64,000 nucleotides of DNA. It comes from JALZKA01 sp963701205. GTDB lineage: Bacteria > Actinomycetota > Thermoleophilia > Solirubrobacterales > 70-9. The notes under the pieces are model-generated. The model was not told the DNA's origin. It did no database searches and worked only from the letters and a program-made list of their open reading frames with translations. Below are positions 8,125 through 16,486 of this stretch, piece after piece (positions within the stretch are counted from its first letter, which is position 1; each line of letters begins with the position of its first letter). The stretch is from NCBI GenBank assembly GCA_963701205.1, contig OY969575.1, positions 186,001-250,000 of the forward strand, read 5' to 3'. Both the position numbers and the translations under genes were made by a program.

Positions 8125-8532
8125 ATGTCCGAACCGGCTCTAGCGGTGGCCAGACGCTGGCTGGAGCGTCTGGCCAATGGCGACGTAGCGCCTGAGCTGT
8201 GCGATCCCGAGGTGGAGATCCGCAACTGGGCGGAGGCGCCGCTGCCCGGCCCCTACAACGGGCACGAGGGTCTGCAACGCTGGTGGGCCGACATCGAGGA
8301 CGTGCTTGATAACGCCCGATTCGAGTTACACGAGGCCGAGGAGGTCGATGCTGAGCACGTCCTCACGCTCCAGCACATAATCGGCCGATTTCGGCATACG
8401 GGCATCGAAGTGGACAACCCATGGGGGTCAATCGTGAAGGTACGCGACGGCAAGATTTTGGGCGCAACCGGCTATCCCTCCCCCAACTCGGCCCGCCGGG
8501 CGGCCGAAAAGCTGCGCGAAGCCGGTGCCTGA
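8125..8532 (+). CDS. NTF2-like / SnoaL-fold protein
   Basis: A 135-residue cone-fold protein: helical N-terminus (VARRWLERLANGD), an acidic EVEIRNW strand, GPYNGHEGLQRWWADIEDVLD, then a beta-meander ending IVKVRDGKILGATGY. This is the usual pattern of SnoaL-like polyketide-cyclase/ketosteroid-isomerase relatives, most of which have unknown ligands. The start is set by a -10 box 6 nt upstream. A bidirectional hairpin terminator follows at 8539. Confidence 0.75.
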   Translation: MSEPALAVARRWLERLANGDVAPELCDPEVEIRNWAEAPLPGPYNGHEGLQRWWADIEDVLDNARFELHEAEEVDAEHVLTLQHIIGRFRHTGIEVDNPWGSIVKVRDGKILGATGYPSPNSARRAAEKLREAGA

Positions 8533-8538
8533 ACGCAA

Positions 8539-8563
8539 AACGGCCGCCACACTGGCGGCCGTT
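8539..8563. terminator. Bidirectional hairpin terminator
   Basis: Perfect 10-bp inverted repeat (AACGGCCGCC / GGCGGCCGTT) with a 5-nt loop between the convergent NTF2-like gene and hppA; short A and T tracts flank it. Confidence 0.8.
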
Positions 8564-8583
8564 GTGCTTCAGATTCAGCTTGG

Positions 8584-10653
8584 CTAGAAGCTGACGATCG
8601 GGATGATCAGGATCGCGACGATATTGGCGACCTTGATCATGGGGTTGATCGCGGGGCCAGCCGTGTCCTTGTAGGGATCGCCGACGGTGTCACCCGTAAC
8701 AGACGCAGCGTGCGCCTCGGACCCCTTGCCGCCAAAGGCACCATCCTCGATCAGCTTCTTCGCGTTGTCCCACGCGCCGCCGCCGACCGTCATTGCGAGT
8801 GCCATGAACAGGCCGACAACGATGACGCCGATCAGCAGGCCGCCAAGCGCTTTCACGCTGATGACGCCGACCACGACCGGGACGACGATCGGGATCAGTG
8901 ACGGGAGGATCATTTCCCGCTGCGCTGCGGCGGTCACGATCGAAACCGTGTCCGCGTAATCCGGCTTCTCGGTGCCAGCCATGATCCCGGGCTTCTCACG
9001 GAACTGCTTGCGAACCTGCTCGACGACTTCGCCGCCTGCACGCCCGACCGCTTCGATCGAGAACGCCGAGAAGAGGTACACCATCAGGCCACCGATCAGG
9101 AGGCCGACTAGAACTGCCGGATCGGAGATTGAGAAGAGCACAAACTCCCCCCCGTTCTCCGCCGCCAGTTCAATTTCAAACGCCTTGAACAGCACCAGGG
9201 CGGCGAGAACGGCCGAGCCGATCGCGTAGCCCTTCGTGACTGCCTTGGTCGTGTTGCCAACCGCGTCGAGCGGATCGGTCACGTTGCGGACGTCCTCGGG
9301 TAGCTCCGCCATCTCGGCGATGCCGCCCGCGTTGTCCGTGATTGGCCCAAACGCGTCGAGAGCAACGATCAGGCCCGTCAGCGATAGCTGAGCGACGACC
9401 GCGATCGCAATGCCATAGATCCCCGCCAACTCATTGGCGCCAAGGATCGCCATGGCCAGAACCAAAGCCGGCGCCGCCGTCCCCTGGAATCCCTGCGCAA
9501 GGCCCTGAATGATGTTGGTCGCGTGGCCCGTCTCCGACGCCTTCGCGATCGTCCGCACGGGGCGGAACCGGGTTGAGGTGTAGTAGTCGGTGATTACGAA
9601 CAGGAGCCCCGTGACCGCGATACCGATAAGGGCACACAGCCACAGTTCCGTAACGCTGACGCTCGCGGCGCCCGCATCCGCAAAGCCCTTCGCCAGCGGA
9701 ACTTCCATCAGCCAATTCGTAATCGGCAGGAAGGCCGCACCCGAAATCGCACCGGAGATCAGGACGCCCCGGTAGAGCGCACCTTCGACCTTGTCGGTCT
9801 TGGTGCGAACCGCAAGCGCGCCGACAATCGATGCGAGGATCGCAACGCCGCCCATGACGAGCGGGTAAATCGCTACTTCACGGGCGAAGTCCGGGAACGT
9901 AAGGACGCCAAGGAGCATCACCGCGACCGACGTGACCGCGTAGGTCTCGAAGAGGTCGGCGGCCATGCCCGCGCAGTCGCCAACGTTGTCGCCGACGTTG
10001 TCGGCGATCACGGCCGGGTTGCGCGGGTCGTCCTCGGGAATCCCCGCTTCGACCTTGCCGACCAAATCGGCGCCGACGTCGGCAGCCTTGGTGAAGATGC
10101 CGCCGCCCAGGCGAGCGAACACGGAAATCAGCGAGCCGCCGAAGCCAAGCCCGATCAGAGCGTCAACGGCTTCCTTGTCGGTCTCGCCGGTCAGGACAAG
10201 GATCCCGAAGTAGCCCGCAACGCCCAGTAGGGCCAGGCCAACGACGAGCATGCCGGTCACGGAACCGCCCTTGAAGGCAACGTCGAGAGCGGGCGGAACG
10301 CCGCCACGTGCAGCCTCGGCAACGCGGGAGTTGGCCCGAACCGAAAGATTCATGCCAATGAAACCGGCTGCGCCCGAGAGCACACCGCCGATCACGAAGC
10401 CGATTGCAACCGTCAGGTCCTGGACGATCGCGAGGATTACCGCGAGCGGTACCGCTACCGCGGCAATGATCGTGTACTGGCGGTTCAGGTAGGCCTTTGC
10501 GCCCTCCTGAATGGCGCCGGAGATCTCCTGCATACGGTCGTTGCCAGGTGATTTGGCCAGCAGGCGCTGGGTGATGATCGCGCCGTACAGGACGGCCGCG
10601 GCCGCACAAATCAGGGCGATAACAACGCCGTAGTCGGTCAGAAAGTCGGTCAA
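8584..10653 (-). CDS. hppA: Membrane proton-translocating pyrophosphatase (K+-independent type)
   Basis: A 689-residue integral membrane protein with about 16 TM helices. The substrate loop has DVGADLVGKVEAGIPEDDPRNP followed by DNVGDNVGDCAGMAADLFE. It hydrolyses PPi while pumping H+. The GNTTKAVTKGYAIGSA segment has Lys at the position where K+-dependent enzymes have Ala, so it is predicted to be the K+-independent form. The start is TTG at 10653 with GGAGG about 8 nt upstream and a TATAAA box at 10674-10679. A terminator for the preceding operon sits just upstream, so it is a separate unit. It pairs functionally with the PPi-type phosphofructokinase at 44842. Confidence 0.96.
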   Translation of the reverse strand: MTDFLTDYGVVIALICAAAAVLYGAIITQRLLAKSPGNDRMQEISGAIQEGAKAYLNRQYTIIAAVAVPLAVILAIVQDLTVAIGFVIGGVLSGAAGFIGMNLSVRANSRVAEAARGGVPPALDVAFKGGSVTGMLVVGLALLGVAGYFGILVLTGETDKEAVDALIGLGFGGSLISVFARLGGGIFTKAADVGADLVGKVEAGIPEDDPRNPAVIADNVGDNVGDCAGMAADLFETYAVTSVAVMLLGVLTFPDFAREVAIYPLVMGGVAILASIVGALAVRTKTDKVEGALYRGVLISGAISGAAFLPITNWLMEVPLAKGFADAGAASVSVTELWLCALIGIAVTGLLFVITDYYTSTRFRPVRTIAKASETGHATNIIQGLAQGFQGTAAPALVLAMAILGANELAGIYGIAIAVVAQLSLTGLIVALDAFGPITDNAGGIAEMAELPEDVRNVTDPLDAVGNTTKAVTKGYAIGSAVLAALVLFKAFEIELAAENGGEFVLFSISDPAVLVGLLIGGLMVYLFSAFSIEAVGRAGGEVVEQVRKQFREKPGIMAGTEKPDYADTVSIVTAAAQREMILPSLIPIVVPVVVGVISVKALGGLLIGVIVVGLFMALAMTVGGGAWDNAKKLIEDGAFGGKGSEAHAASVTGDTVGDPYKDTAGPAINPMIKVANIVAILIIPIVSF

Positions 10654-10673
10654 GTGAAGGTCCTCCGGTTGGG

Positions 10674-10679
10674 TTTATA
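10674..10679 (-). promoter_or_regulatory. -10 element of hppA
   Basis: TATAAA on the minus strand about 20 nt before the TTG start, leaving room for the GGAGG ribosome-binding site. No convincing -35. Confidence 0.45.
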
Positions 10680-10693
10680 TGAGCGTTTCCGCC

Positions 10694-10719
10694 AAAAGGC
10701 CGCCCGCACGCGGACGGCC
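10694..10719 (-). terminator. Rho-independent terminator of the tsa/rex/DUF1844-like operon
   Basis: GC-rich hairpin (arms 10698-10707 and 10710-10719, one mismatch) followed on the minus strand by TTTT, located between the DUF1844-like gene and hppA. Confidence 0.7.
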
Positions 10720-10776
10720 GAAAGAGCGGCGCCAGTTTAGCCGGACGGCGCAGCGAAAGGTCTCAAAACGGGAAAA

Positions 10777-11232
10777 TCAGTCGCGTCCAGGCGTCCACAG
10801 GCGAGGCGGCGCATTGGCCGGGCCTGGATCCTGGGCAGGCGGAGCCTTGGGCGGGCTCGGGGCGTCGGGGGTCGGTGCGGCTGCAGGCGGAGTGTCCTGG
10901 GCTTCTTCGGCGGAGCCGTCGAGGGGCTCGCCCTTCGCCGCCCGGGCATAGATGATCTGCAGCTCAGATAGCGCGCCGCGAATCTGGCCTTCAACCTCGC
11001 CGTCGATCAAATCGGCCAAGGCGCGGACGGCCTCGATTCCGATCCGGGCCTGGTCCAGATCCTGTTCGTCGGGCTTTGCGATCCGGCGGGCAGTCAGGTT
11101 GACGATCGAAGCAGCGCTATCAACCAAAAGGTCCTGGACCCGCACGGAGCGCAACTGCTCCTCGATCTGGGCCCGAAGCTCTTCCTCAGATGGCTGGTCA
11201 GCGGCGGTCATTTGGCTCGGATCGTTCTCCAT
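10777..11232 (-). CDS. DUF1844-like protein with Pro/Ala-rich tail
   Basis: 151 residues. The middle (about 24-105) is helical: VQDLLVDSAASIVNLTARR, QARIGIEAVRALADLID and ALSELQIIYARAA, the pattern of the small actinobacterial DUF1844 family. The last 45 residues are a low-complexity Pro/Ala tail, probably disordered. I took ATG at 11232, 10 nt after the GCS2 gene stop; the frame is open further upstream but would overlap that gene. Function unknown. It is the last gene before the terminator at 10694. Confidence 0.6.
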   Translation of the reverse strand: MENDPSQMTAADQPSEEELRAQIEEQLRSVRVQDLLVDSAASIVNLTARRIAKPDEQDLDQARIGIEAVRALADLIDGEVEGQIRGALSELQIIYARAAKGEPLDGSAEEAQDTPPAAAPTPDAPSPPKAPPAQDPGPANAPPRLWTPGRD

Positions 11233-11242
11233 GCCCACAACG

Positions 11243-12424
11243 CTACCCACCGGGGGTCTGCTGGCGCTCCGAGGGCGGGTACGTGCGCGCCGTCCGGGCG
11301 ATTGTTTCGCGATAGACGGATGGCAGATCAACCCCCCTGTCGAGGGCAGCCCGGGCCCGCTGGGCGCCGTTGGGCCCGAGCTCCGGGATCGGCGCGCCGA
11401 TCAGTTGGCGAGCGGGTGCGCTCCACTCGACGAGCCCGGCCACCACGTCGGCAGTTGGGCGCAGCCCGGCGTCGCCGCGCCACTCGATCATCTCGCCATC
11501 CATCCCGTGCCGGATTGCTCGCCAGAGGTTCTCTTCAATCTCGCGCCCAGGCAGGGGCCGCGGCAGGGTTCCGGTGTCGAAGTCGAGTGCGGCCTGGACG
11601 ATGCACGCCGCCATCAGGCCCGCCAGCGCAAACGACTCATCGCCGTCGGACTGGGCGTCGCAAATCCGAAGCTCCACGGTTCCGAAGCGGTGGTGTGGAC
11701 GCACGCTCCACCACAACTGCGTTGCCTCCACGATCGTGCCATTGGCGCTCAGCCGGTCGATGAATCCCGCGTACGTCGCCCAATCGTTGAATGGCTCGTG
11801 CACACCGCAGCGTGGAAACGACCGCGTGAAGATCTGGGAGCGAATCGAGGCAAGGCCCGTGTCGTGGCCGTCGAGGAAGGGCGAATTGGCCGAGAGCGCC
11901 AGCAGCGGCGGCAGCAGTTCGCGAAGGTAGTCACAAATTGCGATCGCGCGGTCCGCCCCCCGAATTCCAACGTGGACGTGGTTTGACCACGTGTTGTTGC
12001 GCTGAGCCACCCAACGCAACTGCCCAGCGAGGAGGTTGTAGTGCTCGGTGTCGATGATCCGCTGGTCGAGGTAGGCGGCCCACGGATGAACGCCCATGGC
12101 GGCAAGTCCCAATCCCAATCGGTCGGCCGTTGCGAACAGACGCCGGCGCCGTTCCAGTTGCATGGCCATCGCGTCGGCGAAGTCCTGACCCCGGCCTGAG
12201 CGAATCTCGATCTCCGTATCGATCAGCTCGCCCGCGGCCGACTCGGCCAGCAACTCGTCCTCCAGGCAAGCGGTGTAAAGCCGCTCAAAGTCGTGCAGCA
12301 ACTCGAGGCTTTCAGGATCGACGATCGCAAACTCCTCCTCGAGCCCAACCGTAAAGTCCTGCGATTCGGCGAACAGATCGCCAGCCGCGTCCAGATCAAG
12401 CCCATCGTCAGAGGCCATGGTCAT
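11243..12424 (-). CDS. GCS2-family carboxylate-amine ligase (YbdK-like)
   Basis: 393 residues, the usual size for the family. VGLEEEF near residue 26 is the Glu-rich ATP/Mg site of the glutamate-cysteine ligase type 2 fold; NNTWSNHVHVGI and the SANSPFLDG segment are also typical. Members join glutamate or another carboxylate to an amine such as cysteine using ATP. The true substrate is uncertain: weak GCL activity is known for YbdK, and actinobacterial EgtA is related. It starts 4 nt after rex ends, linking it to a redox-related block with rex and a glutaredoxin-like gene. Confidence 0.88.
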   Translation of the reverse strand: MTMASDDGLDLDAAGDLFAESQDFTVGLEEEFAIVDPESLELLHDFERLYTACLEDELLAESAAGELIDTEIEIRSGRGQDFADAMAMQLERRRRLFATADRLGLGLAAMGVHPWAAYLDQRIIDTEHYNLLAGQLRWVAQRNNTWSNHVHVGIRGADRAIAICDYLRELLPPLLALSANSPFLDGHDTGLASIRSQIFTRSFPRCGVHEPFNDWATYAGFIDRLSANGTIVEATQLWWSVRPHHRFGTVELRICDAQSDGDESFALAGLMAACIVQAALDFDTGTLPRPLPGREIEENLWRAIRHGMDGEMIEWRGDAGLRPTADVVAGLVEWSAPARQLIGAPIPELGPNGAQRARAALDRGVDLPSVYRETIARTARTYPPSERQQTPGG

Positions 12425-12428
12425 TCGC

Positions 12429-13091
12429 TCAGGCGAGGTAGAAGTAGAGCGCGTAAAGCAGGTCGACAGCAGGGCTCGAGGTATGGACGGTGACCTCGGG
12501 TGGCACCTGAAGCAGTTGCTCGGAGTAGTTGAAGATGATCTTCACACCAGCCTCGACAAGGCGATCGGTGACCTCTTGGGCGGCTGCGTTCGGGACTGCC
12601 AGGACACCGACGACGACGTCCTGATCGGAGACAACCGAATCAAGGTCGCCGAAGTCGCGAACGGGCGCGCCACCAACCTCGGTGCCGACGCGGTCCTCAT
12701 CCACGTCGAAAACGGCGACGATCTGGAAACCGTGGTCCGCAAAAATGTCTGAGCTCGCAATCGCCTGCCCCAAGTTGCCAGCGCCGAACAGCGCGATGTT
12801 GTGCTGACCCGAGGTGCGCAGGATCTTGCGGATCTCATCGACAAGCGATTCCACCCGGTAGCCGACCCCACGCTTGCCGAACTTGCCGAACCCAGACAGG
12901 TCGCGACGAATCTGGGTGGAGTTGATGTGCGTGTACTCGGCCAGTTCCTGTGACGAGATCGTCTCCTTGCCCATCTTGCGCGCCTGAATCAGCACCTGCA
13001 GGTAGCGCGACAGACGGCCCGCGACGCCAAGCGAAAGCCGCTCTCCTTCGGCAGCGGTGGCGTTGGCGGCGGGATCGGGAGCGCGGTTCAT
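12429..13091 (-). CDS. rex: Redox-sensing transcriptional repressor Rex
   Basis: 220 residues, standard length. The N-terminal winged helix contains ISSQELAEYTHINSTQIRRDLSGFGKFGKRGVGY, close to the Rex DNA-recognition region, followed by a Rossmann domain with GAGNLGQA for NADH/NAD+ and a C-terminal swapped helix (SSPAVDLLYALYFYL). Rex represses respiratory and fermentative genes until NADH rises; cytochrome bd genes are frequent targets and a cydAB pair lies at 54679. ATG overlaps the TGA of the glutaredoxin-like gene (TGATG). I saw no Rex operator in the window. Confidence 0.96.
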   Translation of the reverse strand: MNRAPDPAANATAAEGERLSLGVAGRLSRYLQVLIQARKMGKETISSQELAEYTHINSTQIRRDLSGFGKFGKRGVGYRVESLVDEIRKILRTSGQHNIALFGAGNLGQAIASSDIFADHGFQIVAVFDVDEDRVGTEVGGAPVRDFGDLDSVVSDQDVVVGVLAVPNAAAQEVTDRLVEAGVKIIFNYSEQLLQVPPEVTVHTSSPAVDLLYALYFYLA

Positions 13092-13348
13092 CAGGCAGAA
13101 GTATGTAGCAGGATGGCACTAATGGACCCAGGATCAGGCACCAACTCGCTGATCACCGAACCGTCAACCGTGATCACCGGAATCCGCTCCAGATAGGTGC
13201 GCAGAAGGTCATCGTCGCTCTCGATGTTGACCTCGCTGAAGGCCAGGTCGGGGGCTTGCGCGAGCAGCGAAACCAGGATCTCGCGCGCCTCATCGCAGAG
13301 GTGACACCCGGGTCGCCCATAGAGCACCAACTCCCTGCCCCCGATCAC
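13091..13348 (-). CDS. Glutaredoxin-like thiol-disulfide protein
   Basis: 85 residues with a thioredoxin fold: YGRPGCHLCDEA gives the CxxC redox pair at residues 15 and 18, followed by a helix, IPVITVDG with the cis-proline and a short C-terminus. It belongs to the small glutaredoxin/DUF836 type. It lies between tsaD (4-bp overlap) and rex (TGATG overlap), so it is translationally coupled to both. Physiological partner unknown. Confidence 0.85.
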   Translation of the reverse strand: MIGGRELVLYGRPGCHLCDEAREILVSLLAQAPDLAFSEVNIESDDDLLRTYLERIPVITVDGSVISELVPDPGSISAILLHTSA

Positions 13349-14328
13349 GCCGCCACATCCCAGCGCAGGTAATCGGGATAGGCAACCGGATCGAGCTGCT
13401 CCGCCGCGGCCGCGATCATCGCCGCGTTATCCGTGCAGAGTTCCTTCGCAACAAGCTTCAGCGGAATCCCGCGATCAGCGCAGATCGCACCGGCGCCATC
13501 CCGCAATGCGCCGTTCGCGGCAACTCCGCCGCCTAACGCCACCGCCTGCCAATCGCCTTGATCGAGCGCGCGCGAGAGCTTGGCGAGCAGTTGCTCGACC
13601 ACTGCCGCCTGAAAGCTCGCGGCCAGGTCGGCCCGCCGAAGCTCCAATTCCGCTTCGGACAGGTCACGGACCACATAAAGCAGCGCGGTCTTCAACCCGC
13701 TGAAGCTGAAATCAAGCCCCGGATCACGCGCCATCGCAACCGGAAACTTGAACGCGTCCGGGGCGCCGGAGTGGGCCAGCTTCTCGATCGCCGGCCCGCC
13801 CGGATAGCCCAGCCCCAGGAGTCGCGCACCCTTGTCCAGCGCTTCCCCCGCGGCGTCGTCGAGCGTCTGCCCGGCAAGGTCGAAGCCACGGCGTCCGGTG
13901 ACGCCGGCGAGCAGCGTGTGCCCTCCACTTGCGACCAGGCAAAGAAACGGCGGATCGAGCGGCTCAGGTTCCAGGAAATTCGCGGCTACGTGACCGTGCA
14001 GGTGATCCACCCCGATCATTGGGGTTCGGGTGGCCGCGGCCAGGGCCTTGGCCGAGTTGACCCCGATCATGAGCGCCCCGACTAGTCCCGGCCCTCGGGT
14101 AACGGCAATCGCATCAACGTCCGCGATCGCGATGCCGGCTTCAGCCAGCGCCGCGGCAACAACCGGGTTGATCAACTCCAGGTGGTGGCGCGACGCTACC
14201 TCCGGGACGATGCCGCCAAATCGCGCGTGGCTCGCCGCCTGGGAGGAGATGACGTTGGACCTAATCACGCCGCCCGATACGACCGCAGCGCAGGTGTCGT
14301 CACAAGATGTCTCGATCGCCAGGATCAT
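13345..14328 (-). CDS. tsaD: tRNA N6-adenosine threonylcarbamoyltransferase TsaD
   Basis: 327 residues of the ASKHA fold. It transfers threonylcarbamoyl to A37 of ANN-decoding tRNAs as part of the TsaBDE complex. Visible features are LAIETSCDDT at the N-terminus, SSQAASHARFGGIVPEVASRHH, the metal-binding DHLHGH motif, LVASGGHT and SFSGLKTA. ATG at 14328 overlaps the rimI stop (ATGA), which decides the start over an upstream GTG at 14349. tsaE, tsaB and rimI lie upstream in the same block. Confidence 0.96.
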   Translation of the reverse strand: MILAIETSCDDTCAAVVSGGVIRSNVISSQAASHARFGGIVPEVASRHHLELINPVVAAALAEAGIAIADVDAIAVTRGPGLVGALMIGVNSAKALAAATRTPMIGVDHLHGHVAANFLEPEPLDPPFLCLVASGGHTLLAGVTGRRGFDLAGQTLDDAAGEALDKGARLLGLGYPGGPAIEKLAHSGAPDAFKFPVAMARDPGLDFSFSGLKTALLYVVRDLSEAELELRRADLAASFQAAVVEQLLAKLSRALDQGDWQAVALGGGVAANGALRDGAGAICADRGIPLKLVAKELCTDNAAMIAAAAEQLDPVAYPDYLRWDVAA

Positions 14329-14795
14329 GGCGGTGGCTCGCCCAGCCACATGATCAGGGCGTCCTCGCCGGTGTCCTGGTAGTAGCGGGGCCGGACTCCG
14401 CTGGAGCTGAAGCCGAATCCCTCATACAGCGCAATCGCCCCGGTGTTCTCGGTCCTGACCTCCAGCGTAAGCAGGGGCTGCGGGCCCAACTCTTCGAGCA
14501 GGGCCTCGATCAGCGCGCTCGCAACCCCGGTGCGCCGGCGGCCTGGGTCCACCGCAACGTTCATCAGGTGCCAGATCTCCGCGTAGCGAGAACACACGAG
14601 GTACCCGGAGATCCGGCCGTCCTCGCCCTCGGCTGCCAGACAGACCCCGGACGGCTTGGACAGCTCGAGCACGAACATGGCAAGCGACCACGGCGTCGTG
14701 AACGCGCGCCGCTCGATTGAGAGTACGCGTGGGAGATCCGCATAGGCGAGGCGGCGGGTGCTGCCGGTGAAAGGCCGATCAGCTCTTGGATACAC
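14325..14795 (-). CDS. rimI: Ribosomal protein S18 alanine N-acetyltransferase RimI (GNAT)
   Basis: About 156 residues from GTG at 14795. GNAT features: ERRAFTTPWSLAMF near the start, a beta-4 strand LMNVAVDPGRRRTGVASALI with the R/QxxGxG acetyl-CoA loop, then LEVRTENTGAIALYEGFGF. It lies between tsaB and tsaD, the classical rimI position, and overlaps tsaB by about 17 bp. The start is uncertain: GTG 14801 and ATG 14816 are alternatives giving slightly longer N-termini. RimI acetylates the N-terminal Ala of S18; the homologue may act on other proteins. Confidence 0.9.
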   Translation of the reverse strand: MYPRADRPFTGSTRRLAYADLPRVLSIERRAFTTPWSLAMFVLELSKPSGVCLAAEGEDGRISGYLVCSRYAEIWHLMNVAVDPGRRRTGVASALIEALLEELGPQPLLTLEVRTENTGAIALYEGFGFSSSGVRPRYYQDTGEDALIMWLGEPPP

Positions 14796-15456
14796 GCTCA
14801 CGCCAAAGCTCCGCATCGGGTCGTCGCAGGTAGTTGGGCTCAATCTCGTCAATTGGGCTGCTGTCGAGCTTTGCGGCAAGCGTGCACACGAAGCTCGCGT
14901 TTAAATCGTGAGCGGAATCTGCGTCCGGCGGCACGCGGGCGCCAGCGGCTTCAAGGCATTCGCGAAACATCAATGCACCGGCACCGACGGCAACCGGCGC
15001 CGGAACGTCGGTCAGTCGGTCGGCAAGTTCGTCCGGCCCATAGACGGCGTCGTCCCAAAGGCGTTCTCCGTCCGCACCGAACATGGCGGCGAACACCTCG
15101 CCGCGTTTGGCGTCGATCACGGCCAACACCGGATCGCCGGAGGAGCCGCCCGCAAGCGCGGCCAACGACGAAACTCCCGTTATCGGCAGCGAGCGGGCCT
15201 GGGCCAGCGCACGCGCCGTGGCGATTCCAATCCGCAACCCGGTAAATGTGCCGGGGCCAACGCCGACGCCAATTCGCTCAATCGCATCCCAGCCGCCGGC
15301 AGCACCAACGGCGGCCTCGACGGCCGGCAGCAGTTCCTGGGCGTGCCGCGGCCGGCCCGTTCCAGTCGGTCCCAACGCGCTTGCGGCCACCGTATCGCCA
15401 CCACCCCTCACCGCGACCGTCAGTCGGCTTGTCGCCGTGTCCAGGCCCAAGATCAC
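14779..15456 (-). CDS. tsaB: TsaB, tRNA threonylcarbamoyladenosine biosynthesis scaffold
   Basis: 225 residues of the inactive ASKHA homologue that dimerises with TsaD. LGLDTATSRLTVAV at the N-terminus and GVGVGPGTFTGLRIGIATARALA (about 62-84) are the TsaB signature. The start is GTG at 15456. It is followed by overlapping rimI and tsaD. A GC-rich hairpin at 15511 separates it from the lipoprotein gene, so the tsaB transcript may start in that gap. Confidence 0.94.
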   Translation of the reverse strand: MILGLDTATSRLTVAVRGGGDTVAASALGPTGTGRPRHAQELLPAVEAAVGAAGGWDAIERIGVGVGPGTFTGLRIGIATARALAQARSLPITGVSSLAALAGGSSGDPVLAVIDAKRGEVFAAMFGADGERLWDDAVYGPDELADRLTDVPAPVAVGAGALMFRECLEAAGARVPPDADSAHDLNASFVCTLAAKLDSSPIDEIEPNYLRRPDAELWRERVSKS

Positions 15457-15510
15457 CCGATGAGCCTAGAACGGTGGTCAATGCCCGCTGCCGCGAGTCC
15501 AATACGCGAA

Positions 15511-15536
15511 CCGGCCGCCCCTTTCGGGACGGCCGG
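15511..15536. terminator. GC-rich hairpin between lipoprotein gene and tsaB
   Basis: Inverted repeat CCGGCCG-CCC / GGG-A-CGGCCGG around a short loop. No T-run follows on either strand, so termination would be weak or attenuator-like. Confidence 0.45.
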
Positions 15537-15581
15537 ATCCGTACGCGGGTTGCTAGGTGGGCCCGGAGGCCCGGAACGCGC

Positions 15582-15971
15582 CTAAGGAGTTGCCCCCTCG
15601 AGCGCTGCCACCGCTTGATCGGCGGCATCCTGGCACGCCTGGATCGCGGTTTCGCGTGCGCCGCTCTCATCAGGCACGTCCTCAGCCTGTGCAGCACACT
15701 GCTCGAACGCATCGGCGGCTGCCTCACAAGCGGGCTGGCCGGCCTCTTCGCCGGGGGTCCCGGCGATCGCGTCTTCGCACGCCGCCTGGACATCCGCGGC
15801 GGTCGAGCCTTCAGAGCTAGACGAGCCCTCGGATTCGGACGTGGCCTCCGAGGATTCCTCGGTGGCAGGCGCGTCAGAGGTTGCAGCCTCTTCATCGTCA
15901 TCGCCGCAACCGGCAGCGATCAGCCCGGTGGCTAGCAGCGCAACGGCGGCAAGCCAGAACTTCTTACTCAA
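15582..15971 (-). CDS. Small secreted lipoprotein, Ser/Glu-rich with Cys-containing C-terminal domain
   Basis: About 129 residues. A lipoprotein signal (SKKFWLAAVALLATGLIAAGC) ends in a lipobox with the lipidated Cys at about residue 22. A low-complexity Ser/Glu/Ala linker follows, then a domain with four cysteines in a helical pattern (AACEDA, PACEAA, EQCAAQ, QACQDA) that could form two disulfides. I chose TTG at 15971 because GGGGGAGG lies 6-7 nt upstream and gives a compact Lys-Lys signal peptide; ATG at 15992 is possible. No family recognised. It sits between tsaE and tsaB without obvious functional connection. Confidence 0.75.
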   Translation of the reverse strand: MSKKFWLAAVALLATGLIAAGCGDDDEEAATSDAPATEESSEATSESEGSSSSEGSTAADVQAACEDAIAGTPGEEAGQPACEAAADAFEQCAAQAEDVPDESGARETAIQACQDAADQAVAALEGATP

Positions 15972-15997
15972 TTGGATCCTCCCCCAACTCATTATTC

Positions 15998-16007
15998 GTT
16001 TCGAAAC
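15998..16007. promoter_or_regulatory. 10-bp palindrome upstream of the lipoprotein gene
   Basis: GTTTCGAAAC, a perfect palindrome just upstream of an AATAAT-type -10 and the start of the lipoprotein gene. It could be an operator; regulator unknown. Confidence 0.25.
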
Positions 16008-16066
16008 ACCGACCCGATGGCCGGTTCGCGGGAACCTACCACTCCCAAACGACGCGCGCTTGAAAC

Positions 16067-16486
16067 TCAGGGACTTGGGTCGATCGCGATCAAGCGGTTG
16101 TCGTCGCCCGCGTGTTCGATCCGCACCCTGGCCGCCACTTGCTCAAAGGCCGACTCGGCGACAGTTGGCCACTCGACGAACGCGATTCGGTCCTCGTTGA
16201 TGTACTCGTCGAGGAACCCGGGGTCCTCGCTCGCCAGGTCGCCGAGCCGATAGAGGTCCAGATGGGAGAGCGGGAATGCACCGCTGTATCGCCGTCCGAT
16301 CGTGAACGTCGGCGAGGTCACCGGCTCCGTCACTCCAAGGGCGCGGAGCGCCCCGCGAACGAACGTCGTCTTGCCCGCCCCCAGGTCGCCCTCGACGAGA
16401 ACGACATCTCCAGGCGCCAGCCTCAACGCAAGCTTGGTCGCCATGCGTTCGGTAGCGGCTGGTCCATCGCTTCGCTCCGGGCTCAC
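16067..16486 (-). CDS. tsaE: TsaE, ATPase of tRNA t6A synthesis
   Basis: 139 residues. Walker A GDLGAGKTT is at about residues 33-41, followed by the family stretch SPTFTIGRRY and a HLDLYRL segment; FVEWPT near the C-terminus is also typical. TsaE hydrolyses ATP to reset the TsaB-TsaD complex. GTG at 16486 overlaps the TGA of the uracil-DNA glycosylase gene by 4 bp. Confidence 0.94.
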   Translation of the reverse strand: MSPERSDGPAATERMATKLALRLAPGDVVLVEGDLGAGKTTFVRGALRALGVTEPVTSPTFTIGRRYSGAFPLSHLDLYRLGDLASEDPGFLDEYINEDRIAFVEWPTVAESAFEQVAARVRIEHAGDDNRLIAIDPSP

